Source of the DNA: SOJZ01 sp964556565
GTDB taxonomy: Archaea; Thermoproteota; Bathyarchaeia; Bathyarchaeales; Bathyarchaeaceae
Direction of reading: 5' to 3'
DNA: 31,538 nt
Assembly: GCA_964556565.1 (NCBI GenBank)
Contig: CAZKWF010000020.1
Span: forward strand, 1 to 31,538
Shown: piece by piece, positions 1 to 7,080 of the stretch
How the letters are laid out: each line of letters starts with the position of its first letter
How positions within the stretch are numbered: position 1 is the stretch's first letter
The notes under the pieces: generated by a model
Database searches by the model: none
What the model was told of the DNA's origin: nothing
Seen by the model: the letters and a program-made list of their open reading frames with translations, nothing else
Made by a program: the position numbers and the translations under genes

Positions 1-938
1 ATGCATCGGATAGCTATGATCCCGATGGCAACATAACAAACTACTTCTGGGACTTCGGCGACGAAACCAACACTACAGGTGTAACCGTAGATCACGCGTA
101 TGTGGATGACGGCGTTTATACTGTTACTCTGACCGTCACTGATGATGACGGCGAAACTGCAACAAAGAGCACTACCAAGACAGTTTCAAATAGACCACCC
201 ATAGCATTGTTCACTGAGAATCCAACAATAGCGTTTACTGATGATGTTATCCATTTCGATGCGTCCAGTAGCAACGACCCAGACGGCTCAGTCATCAGCT
301 ACTTCTGGGACTTCGGTGATGGAACATACGCAGCCGGCGTCACGGTGAACCACGCCTACGAAGATGACGGCGTTTATACTGTTACTCTGACCGTCACTGA
401 TGATGACGGCGAAACTGCAACAAAGAGCACTACCAAGACAGTTTCAAATAGACCACCCATAGCATTGTTCACTGACGATGCAACGAATGCAGATGTAGAT
501 GAGTTGATTCGCTTTGATGCATCGGACAGCTATGACCCTGATGGTATCATCCTCAATTATTTCTGGGACTTTGGCGACGGAACCAACGCCACTATGTGTG
601 TAATCCTAGGTCACGTGTATACTGAAAACGGAGACTACACAGTGACTCTAACCGTGACCGACGACGACGGAACATCGTCATCGGCAAGCGCCACAATGAC
701 TGTAAAAGGCTCATCAGGGTGGCCGCTATACTTAATCGCAGGGACAGCCTTGAGTATCGCAGGATTAACTGGGGCTGTGATCTATATTATATTTAGAAGA
801 AAAAGGAAAACAGCAAGCGAGACCACAGCACCTGAAACCAAGCCCTTCATAACTTTATACGTGCCCAGAGGGCTATTAGCCGGTTGCGGAAAACTGACAG
901 ACACATCAGATAACTCTGTAGACCCTAGATTAACGTAG
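1..938 (+). CDS. PKD-domain surface protein, 3' end (5' truncated by window)
   Basis: The reading frame is open from the first bases of the window, so the N-terminus lies outside. About 311 residues are visible. They contain the end of one PKD repeat and then further PKD repeats, each with the hallmark YFWDFGDG or a close variant, a conserved H-Y/V turn and a TVTLTVTDDDG strand. Near residue 240 a short linker leads to a hydrophobic segment (LIAGTALSIAGLTGAVIYII) followed by basic residues RRKRK, which is a stop-transfer anchor with a short cytoplasmic tail. PKD domains are Ig-like extracellular modules, so the protein is probably displayed on the cell surface with its C-terminus inside. Its ligand cannot be told from the sequence. 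Two repeats share an identical 113-base stretch, indicating recent duplication or gene conversion. Confidence 0.9.
   Translation, partial: ASDSYDPDGNITNYFWDFGDETNTTGVTVDHAYVDDGVYTVTLTVTDDDGETATKSTTKTVSNRPPIALFTENPTIAFTDDVIHFDASSSNDPDGSVISYFWDFGDGTYAAGVTVNHAYEDDGVYTVTLTVTDDDGETATKSTTKTVSNRPPIALFTDDATNADVDELIRFDASDSYDPDGIILNYFWDFGDGTNATMCVILGHVYTENGDYTVTLTVTDDDGTSSSASATMTVKGSSGWPLYLIAGTALSIAGLTGAVIYIIFRRKRKTASETTAPETKPFITLYVPRGLLAGCGKLTDTSDNSVDPRLT
105..475 (+). repeat. 113-bp perfect direct repeat inside the PKD gene
   Basis: Bases 105-217 and 363-475 are identical over 113 bp, with a period of 258 bp (86 codons, about one PKD domain). Bases on both sides of the identical block differ between copies. 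The first bases of the window resemble 517 onward but have diverged, so the block was copied or homogenised recently. Confidence 0.95.
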
Positions 939-1086
939 TCTGCACCTCCATTTTTCTCATGAACCTTCTAGATTAACCACACCTGTAGCTTGGAGAGAGT
1001 CTATTAGTGCACATATACAAAAACCTCACACTAGAAATTACAGTGAAACCCGCATAGCTTTACTTAGATATTATTCTCCATAGCAC

Positions 1087-1263
1087 GTGGCCCAGGGCGC
1101 CTGCATTGTTGCGATGGCTGTTGGATTTTTAGTCCTGTCGAAGCTGCTCCCTTATAGCCTAGATTTTGCTGCAAGCGTTGGTCTTCCATTATCCCCAGAG
1201 CTTACAAGAAACATTATGCTCAGTCTAATAGCGAGTGACTTCTTGTTTGACTATAGTGGTTAA
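1087..1263 (+). CDS. possible 58-residue hydrophobic protein or gene remnant
   Basis: The 335-base gap between the PKD gene and the ParA-like gene holds one open frame from a GTG at 1087, directly after an in-frame TAG at 1081. It translates to a hydrophobic stretch (VAMAVGFLVLSKLLPYSLDF) followed by a polar tail ending ASDFLFDYSG. No good ribosome binding site is visible and I recognise no family. It may be a tiny membrane protein, the remnant of a larger one, or chance. The rest of the gap shows nothing clear. Confidence 0.22.
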   Translation: MAQGACIVAMAVGFLVLSKLLPYSLDFAASVGLPLSPELTRNIMLSLIASDFLFDYSG

Positions 1264-1273
1264 GTTGATGATT

Positions 1274-2053
1274 TTAGAATCTCTCGATTTTTTGGGCTAT
1301 TTGTTCCACAGCCTTGACAAATGCATGCTCCGGTTTTTCCTCAGCAAATATGCATGTTCCTCCTGCTCGAAGCACATCACAGAAACAAGAAATAGTATCC
1401 AAAACAGGAAGATTATGCGTGTTATGAAAGTGTTCAGAAAAACTCTCTTCCCCCGCAGCAGAAGATAAAATATCTGCAAGCACCTTATTCACCACGATTC
1501 CAGTCTTCTTCTCGAAAAGATCATAAAGTTCACTAGTCATCCGCTGAGTTCCCTTTATATCAGATGCATCCAAGCTTGTCACCACAAGTGCAACATCTGC
1601 AGCAACAATGGCATTTATGGAAGAATACTGAAGCCCAGGACTCGTGTCAAAAATCAAGTAGTCAAGATGCATGTCGTTGAGAAGAGATTCCCTGAGCGAC
1701 AATAGACGCCCCAAAGCCCTCATCTCCCACTTCCTATCCTTCGCAGACATCTCCCGAATTGCCTCCGTGGAAGGGTTCGCCAGTCCAACCAAGAACTTCC
1801 CATTCCCACTGCTAAGGTGAGAAAGGTCGATCAGAACCTTCTCGATTCCACAAACGCCATTCAAATAGTCATTCAACCAGTATCCATTTCCGTCAGCCTT
1901 GAACCTAGCTTGGAGGCTTGGAGCACGGAAGTCCAAGTCTAACAGGCAAACGTTCTTGCCCTTTCTGACGTAGGTCGCTGCTAGATTGATTGAGAGCAAC
2001 GTTTTTCCTGTTCCGCCCTTATAGGAGTGAAAAGCGATAATCTTTCCCATCAT
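1274..2053 (-). CDS. ParA/MinD-family ATPase
   Basis: This 259-residue P-loop ATPase belongs to the SIMIBI class. The deviant Walker A motif KGGTGKT lies near residues 11-17. The switch I/Walker A' segment NVCLLDLDFRAPSL follows near 34-47, and the Walker B-like YLIFDTSPG lies near 130-138. Proteins of this family form ATP-dependent dimers that position DNA, chemoreceptor arrays or surface organelles. The start codon overlaps the stop of the upstream winged-helix gene by four bases (ATGA), so the two are translationally coupled. A second ATG three bases on is an equally possible start. No ParB-like gene or obvious centromere repeats are nearby, so the cargo is unknown. Family assignment is firm; the role is inference. 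Confidence 0.9.
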   Translation of the reverse strand: MMGKIIAFHSYKGGTGKTLLSINLAATYVRKGKNVCLLDLDFRAPSLQARFKADGNGYWLNDYLNGVCGIEKVLIDLSHLSSGNGKFLVGLANPSTEAIREMSAKDRKWEMRALGRLLSLRESLLNDMHLDYLIFDTSPGLQYSSINAIVAADVALVVTSLDASDIKGTQRMTSELYDLFEKKTGIVVNKVLADILSSAAGEESFSEHFHNTHNLPVLDTISCFCDVLRAGGTCIFAEEKPEHAFVKAVEQIAQKIERF

Positions 2054-2463
2054 TTTTCACCTGAATCTTCCTTTTCAACGTAGAAATAGGCTTTACGTCC
2101 CCTCCTCTCCTTTCTCAAATACCCCATCAACACCAATTGATTCAAATAGCCGCTTTCAACAGCCCTGGCTCGCTTTGTTTGTTCAGCAATCTCTTCGGCG
2201 GTTGCCTGACCAAGATTACAAAGAGTGACCGCCGTCTTTCTGAGGTGATCAGGTAGAGACAGTAATGTCATGACGTCTAGAACGTCAGTCAGTGATTCGT
2301 TTACAATTCCTCCACGGCTATGTTTTTGTAATTCTATAAGCACATCTACCTTTTCGTTCAGTTGATTAAGGCTATCCGCTATTTTCTCTAACACTCGAAT
2401 GGGTTTTCCTTGCAAGCTTTTGTACAATGTCATCGTTGCTATCTCCGAAAGTGTTTGACGCAT
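2050..2463 (-). CDS. winged-helix protein with N-terminal coiled coil, partner of the ParA-like ATPase
   Basis: The protein has 137 residues. Residues 20-45 form a predicted amphipathic helix or coiled coil (ADSLNQLNEKVDVLIELQKH). Residues 65-130 look like a winged helix: a helix LPDHLRKTAVTLCNLG, a turn AEEIAEQTKRARAVESGYLN as the likely recognition region, then a basic wing YLRKERRGRKAYFYVEK. It is the first gene of a two-gene operon with the ATPase and could be its DNA-binding or adaptor partner or a transcription regulator. The upstream region has a TATA-like stretch and a CGTAAGAC element. The fold is likely; the function is not established. Confidence 0.75.
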   Translation of the reverse strand: MRQTLSEIATMTLYKSLQGKPIRVLEKIADSLNQLNEKVDVLIELQKHSRGGIVNESLTDVLDVMTLLSLPDHLRKTAVTLCNLGQATAEEIAEQTKRARAVESGYLNQLVLMGYLRKERRGRKAYFYVEKEDSGEK

Positions 2464-2493
2464 CTACACTATTGTGGAGAATATAGAGACTAT

Positions 2494-2516
2494 TAAGTCT
2501 TACGATATAATTATAC
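2494..2516 (-). promoter_or_regulatory. promoter of the winged-helix/ParA operon with CGTAAGAC element
   Basis: Read on the minus strand, TATAATTATAT is followed directly by CGTAAGAC and TTAATAG, about 35-50 bases before the start codon at 2463. The complementary 10-mer GTCTTACGAT (2497-2506) recurs exactly at 4431-4440 in another promoter. Confidence 0.5.
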
Positions 2517-2566
2517 ATATTCCAAAATATCTGGGATCAAAAATGCAGATGTTATGTCAGACGCGT

Positions 2567-2686
2567 TCATCTTTTAGGCATGTCTGTCTTCGCCCAGATG
2601 GCCCCCGCGATCATGATGAGGACTATTGTAATCCAGAATAGCCCTAGGAGCGTTTTGGTGGCGAAGATTGTGGTTTCTTCAAGCAA
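2567..2686 (-). CDS. possible small single-span membrane protein (39 aa, TTG start, leaderless)
   Basis: A short open frame from TTG at 2686 to TGA at 2567 encodes 39 residues: a short polar N-terminus (LEETTIFATKT), one strongly hydrophobic span (LLGLFWITIVLIMIAGAIW) and a basic end (AKTDMPKR). This organisation is typical of archaeal single-span microproteins. A minus-strand TATA box (AAATATAAAAG, 2703-2713) lies about 22-25 bases before the TTG, which would make the mRNA leaderless. An in-frame TGA sits two codons upstream. The rest of 2464-2848 shows only promoter-like sequence. No homologue is recognised, and coding status rests on composition and promoter spacing alone. Confidence 0.4.
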   Translation of the reverse strand: MLEETTIFATKTLLGLFWITIVLIMIAGAIWAKTDMPKR

Positions 2687-2848
2687 ATCAGTTCATCTAA
2701 TGCTTTTATATTTAACATTATTTTTAAGCCGTGTTTCGAAAGGGGAAATATTTCTGTAAGTGATGCATGTGGGATTTTGCCCAAGTATGACTAGCTTTAT
2801 TGAAAAAACAGGGCGGAAAAAGAAAGGTGCAGATTCTACATTTGTCTA

Positions 2849-3145
2849 TTAGTACAGTGATGGAGGAATTCGGGCGCGTGCTTCTTCGACGATTGGAAGT
2901 ACGGCTCTTAATTCCCTGAAGTATTTCAGTACAGTTCTGCCTCTATCTGTGACGGCGTAGACTATTCTTTTTTTGCCTACGACTTGTTCTTCTACCAGGT
3001 TTTGTTCGATTAGGAAGTTCAGATACTGTTTTAGTACGCTGCAGTTTACGTTTGCTTTGTACATGATATGAGTAAGCTTTAATGGTCCTCTATGTGATAG
3101 GACTTTGAGAATGTCTATGTACATTTCGAGTTTGGATCTTCGCAT
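2849..3145 (-). CDS. archaeal winged-helix regulator, HTH_45 type
   Basis: This is a 98-residue winged-helix protein. The order is helix 1 (EMYIDILKVLSHRG), helix 2 (LKLTHIMYKANV), recognition helix (SVLKQYLNFLIEQNLV), beta wing (KKRIVYAVTDRGRTVL) and a C-terminal helix. The pattern IMYKANV..S.L..YL..L and T.RG...L is characteristic of the HTH_45 family common in Thermoproteota. I start at the ATG at 3145 because GAGG lies eight bases upstream; a TTG two codons earlier is too close to it. A TATA-like CATTTATACG occurs at 3181-3190. A related regulator lies at 4874-5227. The regulated genes are unknown. Confidence 0.85.
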   Translation of the reverse strand: MRRSKLEMYIDILKVLSHRGPLKLTHIMYKANVNCSVLKQYLNFLIEQNLVEEQVVGKKRIVYAVTDRGRTVLKYFRELRAVLPIVEEARARIPPSLY

Positions 3146-3205
3146 GACCAAATCCTCTTTCTCATATTTTCTGTGGCATACGTATAAATGATTTATGGAT
3201 TCTGG

Positions 3206-3403
3206 CTACGGCTTTGGCGTTAGTAGTTTTGTTTTTGTTTGGATGCGTCGGAATACGGTTATGCGGTTTTGGAAGGCGGTGATTAGGTCGTCGGCTAATA
3301 TTTGTTGAAGTTCTTTTGAAAGCGCGTTCATTTCGTCTTTGAATGCGTCTATTAGCTTGTTTTCGAGGTTTTCTCGTTGTGAGGGTGTATATGTTTTTTT
3401 CAT
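3206..3403 (-). CDS. small helical hypothetical protein (65 aa)
   Basis: The predicted product is highly charged and helical (NLENKLIDAFKDEMNALSKE) with a basic C-terminus (RRIQTKTKLLTPKP). GGAG lies nine bases before the ATG at 3403. A second frame on the same strand opens at 3407 but gives an arginine/asparagine-rich product unlike a folded protein, so the 3403 frame is preferred. The gene lies on the same strand just upstream of the HTH_45 gene and could be cotranscribed with it. I do not recognise a family. A role as a small DNA- or protein-binding factor is possible but not shown. Confidence 0.6.
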   Translation of the reverse strand: MKKTYTPSQRENLENKLIDAFKDEMNALSKELQQILADDLITAFQNRITVFRRIQTKTKLLTPKP

Positions 3404-3803
3404 TCATTATTTCTCCGTTTTAGTTCTGTTGGGGTGTTAGGCTCGTTTCGATTTAACTATCTTATGAATTCGAAATATGGATTTAACATTCAGTTTTGCG
3501 TCTATGATGTAAAATGTGGCAAAAGTGTGTGTGCGTATGTGAAAGGTCTAGGTATGGAGGGAAGGGAGAGCACCAGACACGGTTTACGGGGATCTTCATA
3601 AAGATTCATTCAAAAACGCAAATAACGTAACAAACAAAACATCACCAAAACAAATCATTAAGTTATCACTTCTAATTCCGAATCAATATAAACATACCTA
3701 TACAATGATACTGTTTCATGATTCGCTACATTTATCTGCGTCAACCCGTAGATATTAAGTTGCACGGCACTCGCATACTCGCTAAATAATTGAGGAAAGA
3801 GAC
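3404..3803. other. intergenic region, AT-rich, no gene recognised
   Basis: These 400 bases separate a minus-strand gene from a plus-strand gene and must hold both promoters. A weak TATA-like GATATTAAG occurs at about 3751-3759, upstream of the 3804 gene, with GAGG eight bases before its ATG. A 38-codon plus-strand frame at 3514-3630 is not convincing. Confidence 0.5.
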
Positions 3804-4307
3804 ATGGCGAAGCGACAAACAAAGGACGAAGCCCTCGAAGCATTGGACTTCATCATAAACGTCCTCAAAGAACACGAAAAAGACCTAGACCGCTTAGTCA
3901 CCGAACTATCTAAAACAACAGAAAAATTCAGCCAGACAGGAGAAATAACCACAAAAATCGAAAGCGTAGAAGGCCGCCTCTCAACCATGCAAACTGAAAT
4001 CAGCAACCTAATCAACTATATCTCGCCATCACAGAAAACACCGAGCTACACTCCCCACGGACCACCAGTAACTGTCAGATGCAAACAATGGGAAGACTTT
4101 AAAGCATTTGCAGCTGACGCAGAAACCATATCGTTCCTGTATAAGCAAGAAGAAAAAGTCTTCCAAGCAGATGCACTGAAAGGGGGCAAAATCCTCACTT
4201 ACACCGGAGAATTCCCACAAGACTCGAGCGTACTGAAAATATGGTTGTCAAGAGAACTAAACGTCCCTGAAGACAAAATCTTCGAAGGTGCCCTAGCAAT
4301 AGGATAA
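3804..4307 (+). CDS. coiled-coil protein of unknown function (167 aa)
   Basis: Residues 1-75 are a long heptad-rich helical region (FIINVLKEHEKDLDRLVTEL and IESVEGRLSTMQTEISNLIN), predicted to form a coiled coil. A proline-rich hinge (SPSQKTPSYTPHGPP) near residues 77-90 leads to a compact C-terminal domain of about 75 residues containing VRCKQWEDFKAFAADAETIS and EFPQDSSVLKIWLSRELNVP. There is no signal peptide or membrane span, so it is cytoplasmic. The start has a GAGG ribosome binding site. It is monocistronic. I do not recognise the C-terminal domain, and a role as an oligomeric adaptor is only a suggestion from the architecture. Confidence 0.7.
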   Translation: MAKRQTKDEALEALDFIINVLKEHEKDLDRLVTELSKTTEKFSQTGEITTKIESVEGRLSTMQTEISNLINYISPSQKTPSYTPHGPPVTVRCKQWEDFKAFAADAETISFLYKQEEKVFQADALKGGKILTYTGEFPQDSSVLKIWLSRELNVPEDKIFEGALAIG

Positions 4308-4390
4308 AACCGGAATCAACTTCCAAGAATCAACCATACCGTAATCGACAGTTACTTTTTGCAGCAACATGCTGCTCAATGAAGGTTGAC

Positions 4391-4404
4391 TAAAAAGCTT
4401 TTTA
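4391..4404. other. 14-bp perfect palindrome TAAAAAGCTTTTTA
   Basis: This perfect palindrome lies 84 bases after the coiled-coil gene and 53 bases before the decayed gene. It may be a transcription terminator, since both strands end in five T, or an operator. A GCAGC/GCTGC hairpin at 4362-4376 precedes it. Confidence 0.45.
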
Positions 4405-4416
4405 TAGGACGGGTGA

Positions 4417-4447
4417 ATATTATATATTCTGTCTTACGATGTAAGAC
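4417..4447 (+). promoter_or_regulatory. promoter with operator-like palindrome GTCTTACGATGTAAGAC
   Basis: A TATA box (ATATTATATATT, about 4417-4428) is followed at 4431-4447 by a perfect inverted repeat with 7-bp arms and a 3-base centre. The palindrome covers the expected transcription start of the frame beginning at 4457. The left half, GTCTTACGAT, is identical to ten bases in the promoter of the winged-helix/ParA operon. This looks like a binding site for a dimeric winged-helix repressor. Confidence 0.55.
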
Positions 4448-4456
4448 ATATAGTGC

Positions 4457-4871
4457 ATGTTGGGGGAGGTTGAAAGATTCCCAGGCAGCGAGAAATGCAT
4501 GGTTGGGTATTTCACGTTTTAAACCGCTTTCTCCTTTCTCTTTGATGAAGTACTACACCATGCTTGGGAGCCTTGGGAGCCAACAAACGATGAACCCATC
4601 AAAAAAGAGGGACCACGTTTGCGGATGAAGAAAGAAAATTTCGCAAAATATGAAGCGTTCATTTTCAGAATGCTTTTCCATCTCTCCTTACGATGAGTTA
4701 GGAATCCCAAGTTGAACAAGGAAGAGGTTGTCAACGGAGAGGTACGTTGAGACAGACCCCTTTGTGATCTCTTTGTACGTCCGCATGTTGTAGGGAGGTT
4801 TATGAAGGAAAGAATGATTGAAAAATTCACAAACGCATACAGACCAGAATGGCTCAGAATGGGAGACATGT
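4457..4871 (+). pseudogene. decayed gene with three in-frame stops
   Basis: From the ATG at 4457 a single frame reads like protein across more than 400 bases but is broken by TAA at 4520, TGA at 4694 and TGA at 4748. Readable blocks include EVERFPGSEKCMVGYFTF, EPTNDEPIKKEGPRLRMKKE, NFAKYEAFIFRMLF, RNPKLNKEEVVNGEVR and MIEKFTNAYRPEWLRMGDM. The antisense frame is serine-rich, as shadows of real genes often are. An intact-looking promoter and operator-like palindrome lie just upstream. I do not recognise the family. The stops are a mix of TAA and TGA, so amber readthrough with pyrrolysine cannot explain it. Frame 2 could also be coincidence; a homologue would settle it. Confidence 0.45.
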
Positions 4872-4873
4872 TC

Positions 4874-5227
4874 TCATTCTTGTATTTTGTAACAGTTTCC
4901 TTCCATAGTGTAGACTGGCGAATTGTTCTCGCCCTTGCGCTCGTTCTCTGACTTTAACAAATCTCTAATCTTCACATAGTTTCGAAGATATCTCATTCCT
5001 TTAGAAGTCACTTTGTAGAATGTTTTTTCATTTTGTGTAATAGATGCAATGAGTTTTGTTTCAAGAAGAAAGGATAAATATTCATTAAGTTGAGCAAAGC
5101 TCAGATTTGCTTTGTACATAATCTGGGTTTTGAGACTTCCATTCCTTGCAATGCTTAATATATCGGCTATTATATACAAACGATCTCTGCGTTTGCGTGT
5201 GTTACTTTCTAAGACTTCTTTCAACAC
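4874..5227 (-). CDS. archaeal winged-helix regulator, HTH_45 type (second copy)
   Basis: This 117-residue protein is a paralogue of the regulator at 2849-3145. It shares the core IMYKANLSFAQLNEYLSFLL (residues 38-57) and a wing with FYKVTSKGMRYLRNY. It has an extra basic N-terminus (NTRKRRDR) and a polar C-terminal tail. The start is GTG at 5227 with AGAGG four to five bases upstream; the following TTG is an alternative. A TATA-like TTTAAGTTTA lies at about 5281-5290. It converges tail-to-tail with the decayed gene, which carries an operator-like palindrome, so it might be that gene's former regulator. Its targets are unknown. Confidence 0.83.
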   Translation of the reverse strand: MLKEVLESNTRKRRDRLYIIADILSIARNGSLKTQIMYKANLSFAQLNEYLSFLLETKLIASITQNEKTFYKVTSKGMRYLRNYVKIRDLLKSENERKGENNSPVYTMEGNCYKIQE

Positions 5228-5465
5228 AAATCCTCTCTAAGCTTTTTCTATAAGACTTGTCTATAACAATCTTGAAATGTTAAACTTAAAAAGGAGTGCT
5301 CCTAAAGAAATCATATTCTAAAATGTGAAATATACTGCATCTAATCTAGAATCTAGGCTCGGCGCTCTGCAGTATAATATCGGATAAGCTCCACAGCCCA
5401 TCTGTGCTTGATCAAATTCTTTGCTTCTCGACAGAATATAACTCACGCTATACATGCATGCTCTA

Positions 5466-6632
5466 TTAAATGTAGGGATCGCTGAGACTGCTGATAATGC
5501 TCTCGATCTCATCTCGGAAGAAGTCAGCGATTGCCTTGCAGGCAGCATGGTCTACCGGTCCACCTTCGTCACTCTTGAGGTTATAAGGACTACCTATGAT
5601 GAAAATATTTTCGTCATTTTGCTCGTTGGCAGGCCTAGTATAGTTCATGCTCCCTGCCACAACGATATCGTCATCAATGACCATAAGCTTGTGATGCAAC
5701 TTGCCAAACTTACGGCTTCTACGTGGTAAAAAGAGCTCAATTCCCTGATTATGCAGCCACTTCGTTGCAGCCCAATGCTGTAACCCTTGCATAGGGTCGA
5801 TCACGCCACGAATAGAACGCCCGGATGCACGAATTGCCAACATGGCATCGTCAATGCCTGATGAACCGGAGAAAGTGAAGATCGCAAAATGCAGCCGATT
5901 CTGACACTTAAGAACTTGCTTGACTATTTCCAACTCCGGAGCGTGATCAGGCGCAAAGAGTATCTGCACTGGCACCCCCTCGATATTTATTGTAGAGGGC
6001 TTTGGCTCATGCTTACTATTTGCGTTTCCGAAGATGCCTTGCCGGATCTCTTTAAACTCCTCTTGGTATTGCCATGCAATCTTGGGATCCTTGAACACTA
6101 CGATATGGTTGAGATTTTTATGTGTACCCGTCTGCGTGAAGTTTGTCGAACCCGTTAGAATCGCGGAAGTGGGTAGGATCATGTTTTTTGTACGCCTGTC
6201 GCGAATGATGAACTTCTGATGGAAAATATGATTGTGATTGTAGTCGGCCTTAATATCGACGCCATTTCGAAGCAGAGCCATGTGAATATCGCGGTTAGTT
6301 TTGATGTCTTCTGGTTTACGATATTCATCCCACTGAGCTCGTTGTAGAGCTTCTTCCGGTGTTTCAGGTTGTATGGGTACAGCCCGTTTCTCTGGTGGCT
6401 TTGTATCGTATATGTAGTCGTGCTCGATAAAAATCCTTGTCTTTACCCCTCGCCATCGCGCGTCAATGATCGCCTGAGCTATCTTCTCTGAGTCAATTTC
6501 CTGTATTGCAATATCAAGGGTTTTTTTGGCTTCTTTTATGAAATTGATGATTACTTTTTCTAGGTCGTTGGGAGCACCTAGCTCTTGTGGACCAGCAAAC
6601 GCTTGAATCTTTCCATTGGCGAAATCTACCAT
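5466..6632 (-). CDS. phospholipase D-superfamily protein with two HKD motifs
   Basis: The protein has 388 residues and two catalytic HxKx4D motifs: HQKFIIRD (138-145, followed by GSTNFTQTG) and HHKLMVID (313-320, followed by GSMNYTRP). Both halves are intact, so one polypeptide should form a complete active site. The N-terminal lobe contains IIDARWRGVKTRIFIEHD. No signal peptide or membrane span is seen, so it is probably cytoplasmic. The frame is open for 54 codons further upstream, but AGGAG nine bases before the ATG at 6632 marks that start. PLD-family enzymes cleave phosphodiesters of lipids or nucleic acids; a stand-alone two-HKD protein like this could be a nuclease, transphosphatidylase or restriction-type effector. 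The substrate cannot be told from sequence. Confidence 0.88.
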   Translation of the reverse strand: MVDFANGKIQAFAGPQELGAPNDLEKVIINFIKEAKKTLDIAIQEIDSEKIAQAIIDARWRGVKTRIFIEHDYIYDTKPPEKRAVPIQPETPEEALQRAQWDEYRKPEDIKTNRDIHMALLRNGVDIKADYNHNHIFHQKFIIRDRRTKNMILPTSAILTGSTNFTQTGTHKNLNHIVVFKDPKIAWQYQEEFKEIRQGIFGNANSKHEPKPSTINIEGVPVQILFAPDHAPELEIVKQVLKCQNRLHFAIFTFSGSSGIDDAMLAIRASGRSIRGVIDPMQGLQHWAATKWLHNQGIELFLPRRSRKFGKLHHKLMVIDDDIVVAGSMNYTRPANEQNDENIFIIGSPYNLKSDEGGPVDHAACKAIADFFRDEIESIISSLSDPYI

Positions 6633-6668
6633 TAGTGTTTTCTCCTGTTGACAGTTTATAGGGCTTGA

Positions 6669-6828
6669 AATATGCATAAAACACTTGTGTCGTGCATGCA
6701 TATTGGATGCGTAAAAATCATGGTACGTTTTCATGTAAAAGAAATGCATGTGTGTTCCAATAGATTTGACAAATTCAAATGAAATGGTCAACAATACTTA
6801 TTTGCATGCATAACGCACACATACGTGC
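6669..6828. repeat. cluster of TGCATGCA-type palindromes between divergent genes
   Basis: The 224-base gap between the divergent PLD and DUF1508 genes contains TATGCAT (about 6671), GTGCATGCAT (about 6692), AATGCATG (about 6743) and TTGCATGCAT (about 6802). CGCAC/GTGCG arms also occur at 6813-6828. These repeated self-complementary octamers lie where both promoters must be and could be operator sites. Confidence 0.4.
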
Positions 6829-6856
6829 GTGTTTGATGAAAAGGGAGGAAAATAGA

Positions 6857-7039
6857 ATGAGAGAAAGATTCGAGATTAGGCGCTCGACAGACGGCCAATT
6901 CTACTTTGTCCTAATTGCGCCAAACAATGAAGTTATTGCTACAAGCGAAATGTACAAAAACAAAGACGGCTGCAAGACTGGGATAGATGCAGTCAAGAAA
7001 TATGCTCCAACTGCACCAGTAGAAGACAAGACGATCTGA
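6857..7039 (+). CDS. DUF1508 (YegP-like) small protein
   Basis: This 60-residue protein matches a single DUF1508 unit: FEIRRSTDGQFYFVLIAPNN, then a turn ATSEMYKNKDGCKTGIDAVK and the end KYAPTAPVEDKT. DUF1508 units form small beta-beta-beta-alpha folds and occur singly or in tandem in bacteria and archaea; their biochemical role is not established. The start at 6857 has GGGAGG eight bases upstream, whereas the longer frame from 6779 has none. It is divergent from the PLD gene and followed by a T-tract terminator. Confidence 0.85.
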   Translation: MRERFEIRRSTDGQFYFVLIAPNNEVIATSEMYKNKDGCKTGIDAVKKYAPTAPVEDKTI

Positions 7040-7060
7040 TTAGTAATAAGACAAGGTAGC

Positions 7061-7080
7061 TTTCTGCTTCCCTTTTTTTG
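7061..7080 (+). terminator. T-tract terminator after the DUF1508 gene
   Basis: TTTCTGCTTCCC followed by seven T residues (7073-7079) lies about 30 bases after the stop codon. Archaeal transcription commonly ends at such U-rich tracts. Confidence 0.55.

Noticed and set aside
105..475. CRISPR-like repeat array
   Set aside because: The repeated block is 113 bp with coding period 86 codons, and lies in frame inside PKD domains.
3162..3407. 81-codon minus-strand frame overlapping the 65-residue gene
   Set aside because: Its product is a run of arginine, asparagine and lysine typical of a shifted frame, while the other frame gives a balanced helical protein.
3514..3630. 38-codon plus-strand frame in the 3404-3803 gap
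   Set aside because: There is no promoter or ribosome binding site at suitable distance and the composition is unlike a folded protein.
4519..4869. 116-codon open frame on the minus strand
   Set aside because: It is serine-rich and antisense to a plus-strand frame that reads like a protein despite stops; it looks like a shadow and has no ribosome binding site.
4457..4871. Recoded gene using pyrrolysine or selenocysteine
   Set aside because: The stops are TAA, TGA and TGA. Pyrrolysine needs TAG, and TAA has no known sense recoding here; decay is simpler.
1274..6794. Integrated plasmid or virus
   Set aside because: ParA, small regulators and a PLD protein are suggestive, but no integrase, replication gene, tRNA att site or flanking direct repeats were seen.
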